Shown here in pieces: positions 53,694 to 62,735 of a DNA stretch of 64,000 bases. Each line of letters starts with the position of its first letter. The first letter of the stretch is position 1. The notes under the pieces were generated by a model. The model was not told the DNA's origin, made no database searches, and saw only the letters and a list, made by a program, of their open reading frames with translations. A program made the position numbers and the translations under genes. Origin of the DNA: an uncultured Poribacteria bacterium (lineage in GTDB: Bacteria; Poribacteria; WGA-4E; WGA-3G); the NCBI GenBank assembly GCA_958295855.1, contig OY282383.1:3762481-3826480 (forward strand), given 5' to 3'.

Positions 53694-53748
53694 GATCAGA
53701 AACTTCCGACGAGATTTTCAAGAGGTTTGCCACTATTGAAAATAGTGG
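53694..53748 (+). repeat. Partial element C with palindrome B
   Basis: GATCAGAAACTTCCGACGAG, then AGGTTTGCC and CCACTATTGAAAATAGTGG at 53730-53748. Located between ccmA and ccmB; it keeps the ccmB frame open upstream to 53688. Confidence 0.65.
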
Positions 53749-53804
53749 TGAAACATTCTTTCAAACTACAGCCGAAAGCACTGGTGCTGAGCTTAACGAA
53801 AAAC

Positions 53805-54497
53805 ATGAAGGCACTGCGTCAAATTGGCTCGCTGATTCACAAAGACCTTGCGCTCCAATTCCGTTCAAAGGAGACCTTGGCATTAATCTTCGTTTTTAGT
53901 GTGCTGGTTGTCCTCATTTTTGCTTTTGCATTCGGTCCGATTTTCCCTGAAAAGGTAGAACGTGGCAAATTAACCGCCAGTGTCCTCTGGGCAGCATTCA
54001 TTTTTGCAGGAATTATTACCTTGAATCGTTCATTTGCAGTTGAACGATCGAACGGTGCATTGCACGGCATACGGCTTACCGGTGTTGATGCCAGCAATCT
54101 TTACCTCTCCAAAGTCGTCAGCAACCTCGTTTTTCTGTCCCTATTGGAAGTTGTTATCACTCCTATCGCACTGCAGTTCTTAGATCTGCTTGATATGGTG
54201 ACAGTGACAATGTTGCTGAAACTGCTTGGTGTGTTGAGCCTCGGTACGCTTGGCTTTTGTGCAGTCGGTGTGCTGTTAGCAGGCATGTCAACTAGTGCAA
54301 ACGGCGGCGAAAGCCTGCTCTCCGTTATTCTACTTCCGCTCGTCTTCCCAATTATTATGGGCGGCGCGAAATGCACCGTTTCTCTTTTGGTAACTGGTGG
54401 GTTGGATGGTGGGTTTTGGCTGAAGCTGTTGGTGGGGTGTAGTCTCGTCTTTTTGGCATCCGCGTATCTACTCGCCGATGCCGTTATTGAGGAATAG
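53805..54497 (+). CDS. ccmB: Haem exporter permease CcmB
   Basis: 230 residues from the ATG at 53805, with six membrane helices and the typical N-terminus IGSLIHKDLALQFRSKE. It pairs with CcmA. The frame is open to a TTG at 53688, which would add 39 residues encoded by a dispersed repeat; the family start and length favour 53805, although its ribosome site is poor. ccmC and ccmD are not in the window. Confidence 0.85.
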   Translation: MKALRQIGSLIHKDLALQFRSKETLALIFVFSVLVVLIFAFAFGPIFPEKVERGKLTASVLWAAFIFAGIITLNRSFAVERSNGALHGIRLTGVDASNLYLSKVVSNLVFLSLLEVVITPIALQFLDLLDMVTVTMLLKLLGVLSLGTLGFCAVGVLLAGMSTSANGGESLLSVILLPLVFPIIMGGAKCTVSLLVTGGLDGGFWLKLLVGCSLVFLASAYLLADAVIEE

Positions 54498-54501
54498 TTA
54501 A

Positions 54502-55818
<1,317 letters not shown>

Positions 55819-55833
55819 TTCTTCCTTGCGTCA

Positions 55834-55909
55834 GAAACCTCCGACGAGATCTATAGTGCATTGTTAGACCTGTCTTGCCACCTGATTTCTCCGCAAGGAA
55901 TAACGAAAA
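55834..55909 (+). repeat. Dispersed element C, copy 3
   Basis: AAACCTCCGACGAGATCTAT...CTCCGCAAGGAATAACGAAA; close match to 24777-24852 throughout, including the middle. Placed between eno and the FtsB-like gene, and translated in none of them. Confidence 0.75.
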
Positions 55910-55982
55910 CTCTACTCAATTTGGTATTAGTACAGAGACAGCCGTTGTGCTGTCCCAAAACGTCCTGTTTAAGGTACGTCTT

Positions 55983-56270
55983 ATGCACATTTTTCGATTC
56001 ATCTTATTTCTCATCACGCTCGCCCTACTGTTGGTGAGCATTGATCAATTCATGAAAGGTTATCGCGACTGGGAACAGGCACAACTTGCCGAGGCAAGCT
56101 ACCGCGCCGAGATTGAGAGCCTTGAAGCCAAGCGCGACAAACTCAAGCACCACGTCGAAATGCTGAAAATTGACGAGTTAACGAAAGAACGTCTTGCCAG
56201 AGAACGACTCGGTTATATTAAACCCGGCGAGATTAAGTTTAAAATTGCCAAACCCAATGCTACTGAATGA
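55983..56270 (+). CDS. FtsB/DivIC-like septum protein
   Basis: 95 residues. One N-terminal membrane helix (~3-20), a coiled coil (RAEIESLEAKRDKLKHHVEM), then the family ending ERLARERLGYIKPGEIKF. FtsB/DivIC links division proteins at the septum. Location next to enolase is a common bacterial arrangement. The ATG at 55983 has AAGG eight bases upstream; the longer frame runs into the element C repeat. Confidence 0.85.
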   Translation: MHIFRFILFLITLALLLVSIDQFMKGYRDWEQAQLAEASYRAEIESLEAKRDKLKHHVEMLKIDELTKERLARERLGYIKPGEIKFKIAKPNATE

Positions 56271-56285
56271 TTGTTACTATATTCG

Positions 56286-56335
56286 CCCAAAGGCAAAGGG
56301 CAGGTTCCCCGCTTTGCGGGGGCACTAGCCTTATG
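56286..56335. repeat. Palindrome A unit, first of a duplicated pair
   Basis: AAAGGCAAAGGGCAGGTTCC, then CCCCGCTTTGCGGGG (56307-56321) and GCACTAGCCTTA. The same 50-base block recurs at 56440-56489. Confidence 0.75.
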
Positions 56336-56374
56336 CAGTTTTGCTGCCGCCCGGGGCAAGATAGGAGAATTCCA

Positions 56375-57532
56375 ATGATATATCAACTTTTAGCGATGTT
56401 GCCTAGAGATAAGTATACCCCCCACCGATGCCATAAATCCCCAAAGGCAAAGGGCAGGTTCCCCCGCTTTGCGGGGGTGATAACCTTACGCGGGATTTTT
56501 GGTTTACTCTTGTTAATGACAGCAATGTTTTCAGGATGCGAGAAGATGCAACAGGTCGTTGCCCCTGACAAGGTAACAACGAGCAAAGCCTGTACAGATG
56601 GCACGCGCGTTCTCAACGTAGGCTTCTATGCCTATTTCGCCCCCATCAGTTACAGTGCTGACGAAAATGCGGACTCCGAGGAATTCAACACGCATCGGGG
56701 TTATGAAGCAGACCTGTTGACTGCCCTTGAAGCCATGGAAGGTGCAGGTTTGTCCTTTTCTAGAACGGCTATCGCCGAATGGCCCGGCATTTGGCTCAAG
56801 TCTGCCGAGCCAGAATACGATATCATCGGCGGCGGCATCACAATTCTGGAGTCTCGCACCCAAGATGAGACAGGTACCCCGCTCGTCACCTTTACGTCGG
56901 GCCATATCAAGTTTCGCCAATCCCTGCTCGTTCGCACCGAAGATGCAGAACGCCTCGCGACACATGCAGAACTGACTCAAGATGTGCGCGTTGGCGCGCT
57001 TTCCGGTACGACAGGAGAAGCACGCTTGCTGGAACTGACAGGGCTTGTTGATGCTACCGGTGTTCTCGCGGAGGGAACACGCATTGAGACACTACAAGGC
57101 ACTGTTGTTGCTGATGGCACAGCGGATTACAGGATTACTGCCGCCGAAGCTTCCCCGAATTTGGCGGGGAGAAGCCATCTCTACCCACCTGCCGAGAATA
57201 TGCCCCACGTCATCTATCTTGGAGACGAACTGGGTGAATCGGAGTTGCTTGAAGCCCTGGCTGCAGGTAGTATTGATGCCGTCGCCAGAGGAGAAATAGG
57301 CAATCGTGATGCTGTCCAGGCCTCTGGGGGCGCGTTTGTCGTCACTGCCCTTGACGCGCAGGTTGAATATGGAGGGTTTACCCTCGCCCTGAAAGATGCC
57401 GAACTTGCCGTGTGTATTGATGAAAAGATTAATTACCTCACCGATAGTAAAAACATCGGTTATGGCGAGTGGTTACAGAATCCTTCGGTATTCATGAACC
57501 GCGCCCAGATGTGGAACGCCGAGGCGCAATAA
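56375..57532 (+). CDS. Amino-acid-type (SBP_bac_3) substrate-binding lipoprotein
   Basis: 385 residues. AGGAG seven bases before the ATG at 56375 sets the start. A long hydrophilic n-region (~40 residues) partly encoded by an in-frame palindrome A (RFPRFAGVI, bases 56461-56477) precedes the hydrophobic core and lipobox FSGC, then EKMQQVVAP. The binding domain (LNVGFYAYFAPISY, YEADLLTALEAM, EYDIIGGGITI) is the family for glutamine/glutamate-type ligands. No permease is adjacent. The linker matches the LivJ-type lipoproteins at 20-22 kb. Confidence 0.85.
   Translation: MIYQLLAMLPRDKYTPHRCHKSPKAKGRFPRFAGVITLRGIFGLLLLMTAMFSGCEKMQQVVAPDKVTTSKACTDGTRVLNVGFYAYFAPISYSADENADSEEFNTHRGYEADLLTALEAMEGAGLSFSRTAIAEWPGIWLKSAEPEYDIIGGGITILESRTQDETGTPLVTFTSGHIKFRQSLLVRTEDAERLATHAELTQDVRVGALSGTTGEARLLELTGLVDATGVLAEGTRIETLQGTVVADGTADYRITAAEASPNLAGRSHLYPPAENMPHVIYLGDELGESELLEALAAGSIDAVARGEIGNRDAVQASGGAFVVTALDAQVEYGGFTLALKDAELAVCIDEKINYLTDSKNIGYGEWLQNPSVFMNRAQMWNAEAQ
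56440..56489. repeat. Palindrome A unit inside the binding-protein signal region
   Basis: Second copy of the block at 56286-56335, with CCCCCGCTTTGCGGGGG at 56461-56477. Lies within the signal-peptide n-region and is read without a stop. Confidence 0.85.
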
Positions 57533-57608
57533 AAAGGACTCAACAAGGCTCTTATGGAGAAATAGATTTTGAGGATATGGTGCCGTAATCGTCATCACAA
57601 AATAAAGA

Positions 57609-57641
57609 GGCCGGCATGATTGCACCCTGCCAGCCTTTTTT
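57609..57641 (+). terminator. Rho-independent terminator after the binding-protein gene
   Basis: GGCCGGCA (57609-57616) pairs with TGCCAGCC (57628-57635) with one mismatch, 11-base loop, then six T. An A-rich stretch precedes it. Confidence 0.75.
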
Positions 57642-57656
57642 CATAAGAAACCCGAT

Positions 57657-58430
57657 TTGGACAACGGACAAATCGGAGCAGAAACTGAATTGATGAAAAC
57701 TCGTTTTTTTATAGTGGGCTTGCTGGATGTCCCAAATCCAGAAGCGTTACAGTACCGTGTAGATGAACTGCGGGCCCAACTGATGGGTGATGCCTATTTT
57801 AAAAGCGTGCCATCTATGCAATCGAACGCACGAAAAACTGCCCTCGCATTTCACGCTAAGGATGACCTCCCGGAAGTGCGAAGAGATGTTTTCAGGCTTT
57901 TAGGTGAAACTGAAGGCTTGAAGTTCTTTGCTGCTGTTACGGACAAATTGAGTGTCTTGGAATACGTACGCCACAACAAGGACCGAGAGCCCAATTATCA
58001 CTATCGTCCCAACGACCTTTACGACTATTTGACACAGCATTTGTTCAAACAAAGGTTACGTCAGCCTGGTAGATGTGATATTATACTCTCAAGACGCGAC
58101 AGATTTGACAGATCTGCTTCTTTGCGGGAGTTGGTTGAAGCTGCCCGCATCCCATCGAAAACCACACAATCGAACGTGACAGGCGATACCACCGTTCACA
58201 TATCTTTAGCAACCCCGAAGGAACATGCCGGTTTGCAAGCGGTTGATTACTTTGTTTGGGCATTACAGAGACTCTATGAGCGGGGCGAAGAACGGTACCT
58301 AGCCTATCTATGGAAGGCTGTCCGGCTAGTTCACGATACGGACGACAGACGAGAAGCGGGTTATGGCGTGTCTTATACACAAAGCAAGCCACTCACAGCG
58401 GAATGCCTAAGGTGGAGAGAACAGAAATAA
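57657..58430 (+). CDS. DUF3800 protein, probably lacking its N-terminal strand
   Basis: 257 residues from a TTG at 57657 (245 from the ATG at 57693). Middle and C-terminal parts fit DUF3800, an RNase-H-fold family: FFIVGLLDVPNPEAL, YDYLTQHLFKQRL, and ATPKEHAGLQAVDYFVWALQRLYERGEERYLAYL near the end. The N-terminal acidic DESG-like motif usual in the family is absent, since the frame begins just after a terminator. It may be truncated, or the start may lie elsewhere. Two structured RNA copies follow directly; DUF3800 genes are known to be associated with conserved RNA motifs. Confidence 0.7.
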   Translation: MDNGQIGAETELMKTRFFIVGLLDVPNPEALQYRVDELRAQLMGDAYFKSVPSMQSNARKTALAFHAKDDLPEVRRDVFRLLGETEGLKFFAAVTDKLSVLEYVRHNKDREPNYHYRPNDLYDYLTQHLFKQRLRQPGRCDIILSRRDRFDRSASLRELVEAARIPSKTTQSNVTGDTTVHISLATPKEHAGLQAVDYFVWALQRLYERGEERYLAYLWKAVRLVHDTDDRREAGYGVSYTQSKPLTAECLRWREQK

Positions 58431-58516
58431 ATAAGCCAGGGACAAGTATATAACAGGATGGCGCGAACCGCAGCTCGGCAATCACGCGGCATGGAGCCGT
58501 TCGTCCCTGGCTTATT
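58430..58516 (+). ncRNA. Structured RNA next to DUF3800, copy 1
   Basis: AATAAGCCAGGGAC (58430-58443) pairs perfectly over 14 bp with GTCCCTGGCTTATT (58503-58516), overlapping the end of the DUF3800 gene. Inside is a 39-base core (58461-58499) in which CCGC...GCGG and CGGC...GCCG interleave, compatible with an H-type pseudoknot. The core repeats at 58644-58682 with 36 of 39 bases identical. The plus-strand direction is inferred from the T-rich tail of copy 2. Confidence 0.6.
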
Positions 58517-58624
58517 CTTAAGTATAAGATATCTGGGCCGTAATGTCAAGTTTTTCTGGGGGAAAATCTGTATTTGCGCGGATTCTATGTCAACAGTGCT
58601 GCAGATGGCCCCGAAAAATGAGAA

Positions 58625-58708
58625 AAGCCAGAGATATAGAATTGCGCGAACCGCGGCCCGGCAATCACACGGCATGGAGCCGAATTTTTGTCCACTGGCT
58701 TATTTTTT
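58625..58708 (+). ncRNA. Structured RNA next to DUF3800, copy 2
   Basis: AAGCCAG (58625-58631) pairs with CTGGCTT (58695-58701), followed by ATTTTTT like an intrinsic terminator. The core 58644-58682 differs from copy 1 at three positions; CGGC/GCCG is kept and the other helix is reduced to CCG/CGG. A ~110-base spacer separates the two copies. Confidence 0.6.
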
Positions 58709-58750
58709 AAAGTATAACACATTGAATTACCACCATCCCAAATAACAGGG

Positions 58751-58895
58751 CATCTATCTTGGAGACAAACTGGGTGAATCGGAGTTGCTTGAAGCACTTG
58801 CCGCAGGGAGTATTGATGCTGTCGCTAGAGGCGAAAGCGGCAACCGGGATGCTGCCGGGGCGCGTTTGTTGTCACCGCCCTTGACGCGCAGATTG
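58751..58895 (+). pseudogene. Fragment of a binding-protein gene
   Basis: About 145 bases closely matching 57210-57366 inside the binding-lipoprotein gene (CATCTATCTTGGAGAC, GAATCGGAGTTGCTTGAAGC, TTGACGCGCAG), with a small internal deletion. No start, no signal peptide and no complete frame. It shows that a paralogue of that gene, or a duplicate of its 3' part, once lay here; the DUF3800/RNA cassette is between the two. Confidence 0.8.
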
Positions 58896-58909
58896 TGTTA
58901 TGATAGAAT
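58881..58909 (+). promoter_or_regulatory. Possible promoter of the glutaredoxin-like gene
   Basis: TTGACG (58881-58886), 17-base spacer, TAGAAT (58904-58909). The -35 box lies inside the binding-protein gene fragment. 82 bases before the ATG at 58992. Confidence 0.45.
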
Positions 58910-58991
58910 ATAGGGTATGTTGGAATGAGTGGCCTAACAGCGCAAACGATTTGCAATCGCCGACAGCCCTGACGACTCACGGGATGAAGGT

Positions 58992-59282
58992 ATGAAAACC
59001 AAACCGATTCAACTTCAATTCTACACGAAACCGGATTGTCCACTTTGTGACGAGGCAAAATCAGTGCTGCAAAGCATCTGCGCGAAGGCATCGTTTATTG
59101 TGGTGGAAGAAATTGACATCACGAAGAATCTGGGGCTATTTACGAAATATAAACTTATGATTCCTGTGCTTGAATTGGATGGGCACCCCCTGTTTGTGCA
59201 TCGCGTCGTCTATTGGAAGTTAATCTGGCAGCTGCGATGGCAGTGGTTTCGGAGGCATTTCACCGGTAAGCGGGATTTGTAA
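58992..59282 (+). CDS. Glutaredoxin-like (DUF836) thioredoxin-fold protein
   Basis: 96 residues. FYTKPDCPLCDEAKSVL holds the CPLC redox-type motif, and MIPVLELDGHPL is the cis-proline strand of the thioredoxin fold. A small cytoplasmic thiol protein; partner unknown. Its last codons and the TAA stop are contributed by the repeat GGGATT-TGT-AATCCC (59272-59286), so the native C-terminus was probably replaced. Confidence 0.8.
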   Translation: MKTKPIQLQFYTKPDCPLCDEAKSVLQSICAKASFIVVEEIDITKNLGLFTKYKLMIPVLELDGHPLFVHRVVYWKLIWQLRWQWFRRHFTGKRDL

Positions 59283-59352
59283 TCCCGACACAAGCAAGGT
59301 AGTAGGCACACGCCGTTGTGCCGTAACAAGGTAGGAGGGATTTGTAATCCCG
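59272..59352. repeat. Two GGGATT-TGT-AATCCC palindromes around a GGCACAC relative
   Basis: Perfect six-bp stems at 59272-59286 and 59338-59352, each followed by CGACA. Between them is GTAGGCACACGCCGTTGTGC, related to the palindrome at 9861. The first one supplies the stop codon of the glutaredoxin-like gene. Confidence 0.7.
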
Positions 59353-59380
59353 ACATAAGTCAGAATCTGAGGAGATAACC

Positions 59381-61000
59381 ATGGCATTTCCATCACATGG
59401 TACAACGCACCGTTCAACGGTAACAGGCACGCGAGGCATGGTGACAAGCGCGCATCCGCTTGCAAGCCTTGCCGGCGCGCGCATGTTGCTTGCCGGCGGC
59501 AACGCGTTTGACGCAGCAGTCGCCGTTGCCTCAACGCTCAATGTCGTTGAACCGTATATGTCGAGCATTGCTGGCAACGGGTATATGTTGCTTTACAGCG
59601 CGAAAGAGAAGACACACCGCGTGCTAGACTATATGGGTACTGCACCTTATGCAGCAACGCTGGATGCCTTTCCGACGCTTGAAAGCCAACAAGTTGGCAT
59701 TCGAGCAGGTATGGTACCCGGTGGATGTGGTGGGTGGCTGGCACTCTTAGAGCGTTACGGAAGTATGCATCGTGCAGACATCTTTGCCCCAGCGATTGAA
59801 TCGGCAGAAAACGGGTACGCCGTTACGGTGAAGAATGCAGAATTCATCGCAGGTGCACAGCCTTATTTTTCGCCGAAAGCTGAGGAAGTTATCGCCTCGC
59901 GGGGCAGAACACCCCGCCCCGGCGAGGTTTTGGTGCAGAAGGATTTGGCACAGACGTTCCGCCAAGTTGTTGAAGGCGGGGCAGAAGCGTTCTATCAAGG
60001 TGACATTGCCAAAGAGATTGTCCGGTTCTCTGAAAAGACGGATGGGTTAATCACCCAAAAGGATTTAACTGACTTTGAGGTGCAGTGGCAGGAACCTGTC
60101 TCCATTACCTACAAAGATTACGAAGTCTACTGTCCGCCACCGCCGTGTTCGGGGTTTCAGTACTTAGAGACGCTGAATATTTTAGAAAATGACGAACTCG
60201 GTGCACTGGGACACAATAGTGCTGAATACCTGCATCTGCTGATTGAGGCGATTAAGCTGGCGAGCGCGGATAGGGCAGAACACGCCCCGCACCCCAATCC
60301 GCCGATCGAACGGTTGTTATCAAAAGGCTATGCACGTACACAACGCGGGCGCATCGGCGAACAAGCCGCAGTCAGCGGCGGAGAACGCTGGACAAAGGAC
60401 AAACTCCCCGGTGAAATCCGCACTAACGACTGGACAACCGAATGCACAACCCACTTTGACACCGCTGATGCGGCGGGTAATATCGTCGCTGTAACGCAGA
60501 GTCTTGGACAACCCTTCGGCTCAGGGGTGATTCTCGGTTCAACAGGAATGTTTCTCAACAATTTTATGAACTGGTTTGACCGGAGCCCAGAGAGTCCGAA
60601 CGCTGTCGGCCCGCATAAACGGATAGAGATGTGCATGTCGCCGTGCCAAGTTTGGAAAGGCGGGACTCCGTTCGCCGCGATTGGCACACCGGGGAGCCAC
60701 GGCATCCTTCAGACAACGCTGCAGATGGTGTTGAATCTAATTGAGCACGGGATGAACATTCAGGCGGCGATTGAGGCACCGCGCATTCGCTTGGTAAACC
60801 CGGGCACGCATGTCAGTGTGGAAGGCCGTATTCCTGTTGCTGTCCGCGCAGCGTTAGAAGCACGTGGACATGATGTAGAGGTGTTGCCCAATTGGACAGC
60901 CACTGTGGGCGGCGGACACGGTATCGCCTTTGAGCCCGCAGAGGGAAGTTTCATGGGTGGGGCAGATCCGCGGCGTGATGGATACGCGATAGGTGTGTAG
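59381..61000 (+). CDS. ggt: Gamma-glutamyltransferase family protein (Ntn hydrolase)
   Basis: 539 residues. GMVTSAHPLASLAGARMLLAGG at the start is the family beginning (quoted in part), then the large subunit. The autoprocessing site is at ECTTHFDTADAAGN with the nucleophile Thr at ~356, then LGSTGMFLNNFMNWF and GTPGSHGILQTTLQM of the small subunit. It cleaves gamma-glutamyl bonds such as in glutathione, or acylates. No signal peptide is visible, so a cytoplasmic enzyme is inferred, unlike the secreted E. coli enzyme. Confidence 0.9.
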   Translation: MAFPSHGTTHRSTVTGTRGMVTSAHPLASLAGARMLLAGGNAFDAAVAVASTLNVVEPYMSSIAGNGYMLLYSAKEKTHRVLDYMGTAPYAATLDAFPTLESQQVGIRAGMVPGGCGGWLALLERYGSMHRADIFAPAIESAENGYAVTVKNAEFIAGAQPYFSPKAEEVIASRGRTPRPGEVLVQKDLAQTFRQVVEGGAEAFYQGDIAKEIVRFSEKTDGLITQKDLTDFEVQWQEPVSITYKDYEVYCPPPPCSGFQYLETLNILENDELGALGHNSAEYLHLLIEAIKLASADRAEHAPHPNPPIERLLSKGYARTQRGRIGEQAAVSGGERWTKDKLPGEIRTNDWTTECTTHFDTADAAGNIVAVTQSLGQPFGSGVILGSTGMFLNNFMNWFDRSPESPNAVGPHKRIEMCMSPCQVWKGGTPFAAIGTPGSHGILQTTLQMVLNLIEHGMNIQAAIEAPRIRLVNPGTHVSVEGRIPVAVRAALEARGHDVEVLPNWTATVGGGHGIAFEPAEGSFMGGADPRRDGYAIGV

Positions 61001-61122
61001 TCTGGCAAAACTTTCTAGAACCTATCTCATAAATAATTGAAATAACTCAGGATATATTGTAGGGCGAGGGCCCTATGCCTCGTCATGCATTTTTGTCCGA
61101 AAGCAAAACTTAAGGAGAAAAT

Positions 61123-62172
61123 ATGCAAAGTTTTCGCATTTTGAGAATAAATCTTTTTTTCGCATTAGGGGTACTTTTAATCTGTGGTTGTGACACAATT
61201 CAGAACACAATCCTTTCTGAATCACCGAGTGAGCTAGACACTGCACCGCTTCGCGTAACCATGGTATATCCAACCGGTTGTGTTGGCAGTTCGGCTTACT
61301 GTGATAGTTTCCATAACGGTGTCAAACGTGCTGAAGCAGAACTTGGGATTAACCTCACTGAGATTAGCGGGATGGAAAGCGATGCGGTAGTGGCAGAAAT
61401 GCAGTTGAGGGAGGCTGCGCAAAATGCCGACCTCGTTTTAACAGCAGGTTACCAAATGGAAGGGGCCCTCTCTCGCGTGGCCGCTGAATTTCCCGATGTC
61501 AAGTTTGCAATTTTTGATGTTGCGCTTGATGTTCCGAATGTAGCCGCCATCAACTATAAGGCAAACGAAGGCTCATTTCTGGTAGGGGCTATTGCGGCCT
61601 TAAAAACGAAAAGCGGTAAAATCGGCTACATTGGCGGCGCGGATGTTCCCTTATTACAAGAATTTGAAGCCGGTTATGTCGCTGGAATTCAAGCTATCAA
61701 TCCAGACATGGAAGTTTCCATAGAATACATCAGCGAGGATGCAACCGGTTTCAGGCAACCGGATAAAGCGAAAGAACTGGCGTTAGCACAATATGAGAGC
61801 GGAATTGATGTGATTTACGTCGCTGCTGGCGGCTCCGGTCAGGGAGTGCTTGAAGCCGCTCAAGCGCAAGAAAAATATATTATATGGGTTGACTCCAACG
61901 GTAACCACCTCGCCCCCGGGATAGTCCTGACAAGCATGGTGAAAGAGCTTTCGGCTTCTGTGGAGAAAATCATCCGTGAAACCGTTGACGGCAATTTTAT
62001 GGCAGGGGTTCGATACTTAGGACTCGAAGATGGCGGTGTCAGTTATGCCCTTGATGAACACAACCAGCCGTTACTTTCAGACGACATCGTAGCAACCGTT
62101 GAATCGCTGAAGGCGGACATCATTGCTGGCGAGATTGTGGTGCCGAATCAGGTTTCACTCCCGCGCGAGTAG
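61123..62172 (+). CDS. BMP/PnrA-family substrate-binding lipoprotein
   Basis: 349 residues. Signal peptide with lipobox ICGC, then DTIQNTILSE. The binding domain (VLTAGYQMEGALSRVA, FAIFDVALDVPNVAAINYKANEGSFLVG, KIGYIGGADVPLLQEFEAGY) is the basic-membrane-protein family, which in other bacteria binds nucleosides. No ABC partner adjacent. The ribosome site is AAGGAG before the ATG at 61123. The post-cysteine linker distantly resembles those of the other binding lipoproteins. Confidence 0.9.
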   Translation: MQSFRILRINLFFALGVLLICGCDTIQNTILSESPSELDTAPLRVTMVYPTGCVGSSAYCDSFHNGVKRAEAELGINLTEISGMESDAVVAEMQLREAAQNADLVLTAGYQMEGALSRVAAEFPDVKFAIFDVALDVPNVAAINYKANEGSFLVGAIAALKTKSGKIGYIGGADVPLLQEFEAGYVAGIQAINPDMEVSIEYISEDATGFRQPDKAKELALAQYESGIDVIYVAAGGSGQGVLEAAQAQEKYIIWVDSNGNHLAPGIVLTSMVKELSASVEKIIRETVDGNFMAGVRYLGLEDGGVSYALDEHNQPLLSDDIVATVESLKADIIAGEIVVPNQVSLPRE

Positions 62173-62194
62173 AACCGGTAATAGCATTGCTGTA

Positions 62195-62216
62195 GGACAG
62201 GTTTCCTCGCCTGTCC
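62195..62216. repeat. Hairpin GGACAGG...CCTGTCC
   Basis: Seven-bp stem with an eight-base loop, 23 bases after the BMP gene stop. It lacks a T-run, so a weak terminator or one more short repeat. Confidence 0.45.
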
Positions 62217-62348
62217 TTGCGGCGACTAAAGGCAATAGTTATAATATCTCTTCGCTCTTGCCTGAAACAATTGACTTTTGACGAGTTTTGTGTCTTCCTT
62301 TCAAAAACGTGTAATTATGCGACGCACACAATTGAAGTGAGGAGTTTT

Positions 62349-62735
62349 ATGATCAAAGAATACCCGTATCCAGAATACGAGGGCAGGCGGAGTATAGGGC
62401 TTGGAATTTTGCTAACCTTGATTACCTGCGGTATCTATGGGCTTTACTGGCAATACAAGCAGATGGAGATACTGAATGCTTGGCTTGGAAGCAACGAGTT
62501 CTCTTTTTGGAAGTGGTTTTTTCTTTCCATCATTACCTGCGGTATCTATGCGATTTATAACGAATACAAGATGGGACAGAGTATCAACACAGTACAGTCT
62601 AAAAACAATTTCTTTGTCACGTCGAATCTTTCCATCATCTGTCTTCTCCTGACACTTTTCGGTTTGGGGCTCGTTACAACCGCTATCCAACAACATCATA
62701 TCAATAATTTTTATACTGAACGTGCCAATGTTTAA
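62349..62735 (+). CDS. DUF4234 membrane protein
   Basis: 128 residues. Two copies of the family pattern, ILLTLITCGIYGLYWQYKQM (~20) and LSIITCGIYAIYNEYKMG (~60), plus a third membrane helix near 95-112. Function unknown. GGAG four bases before the ATG at 62349 sets the start; the longer frame from 62217 covers the hairpin region. Overlaps the next gene by a few bases. Confidence 0.82.
   Translation: MIKEYPYPEYEGRRSIGLGILLTLITCGIYGLYWQYKQMEILNAWLGSNEFSFWKWFFLSIITCGIYAIYNEYKMGQSINTVQSKNNFFVTSNLSIICLLLTLFGLGLVTTAIQQHHINNFYTERANV

Noticed and set aside
56267..56374. Upstream start for the SBP_bac_3 lipoprotein at 56267
   Set aside because: Would translate another palindrome A unit and overlap the FtsB-like gene; AGGAG clearly precedes the ATG at 56375.
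57045..57299. Alternative-frame ORF inside the binding-protein gene
   Set aside because: No ribosome site and lies wholly within a well-supported gene.
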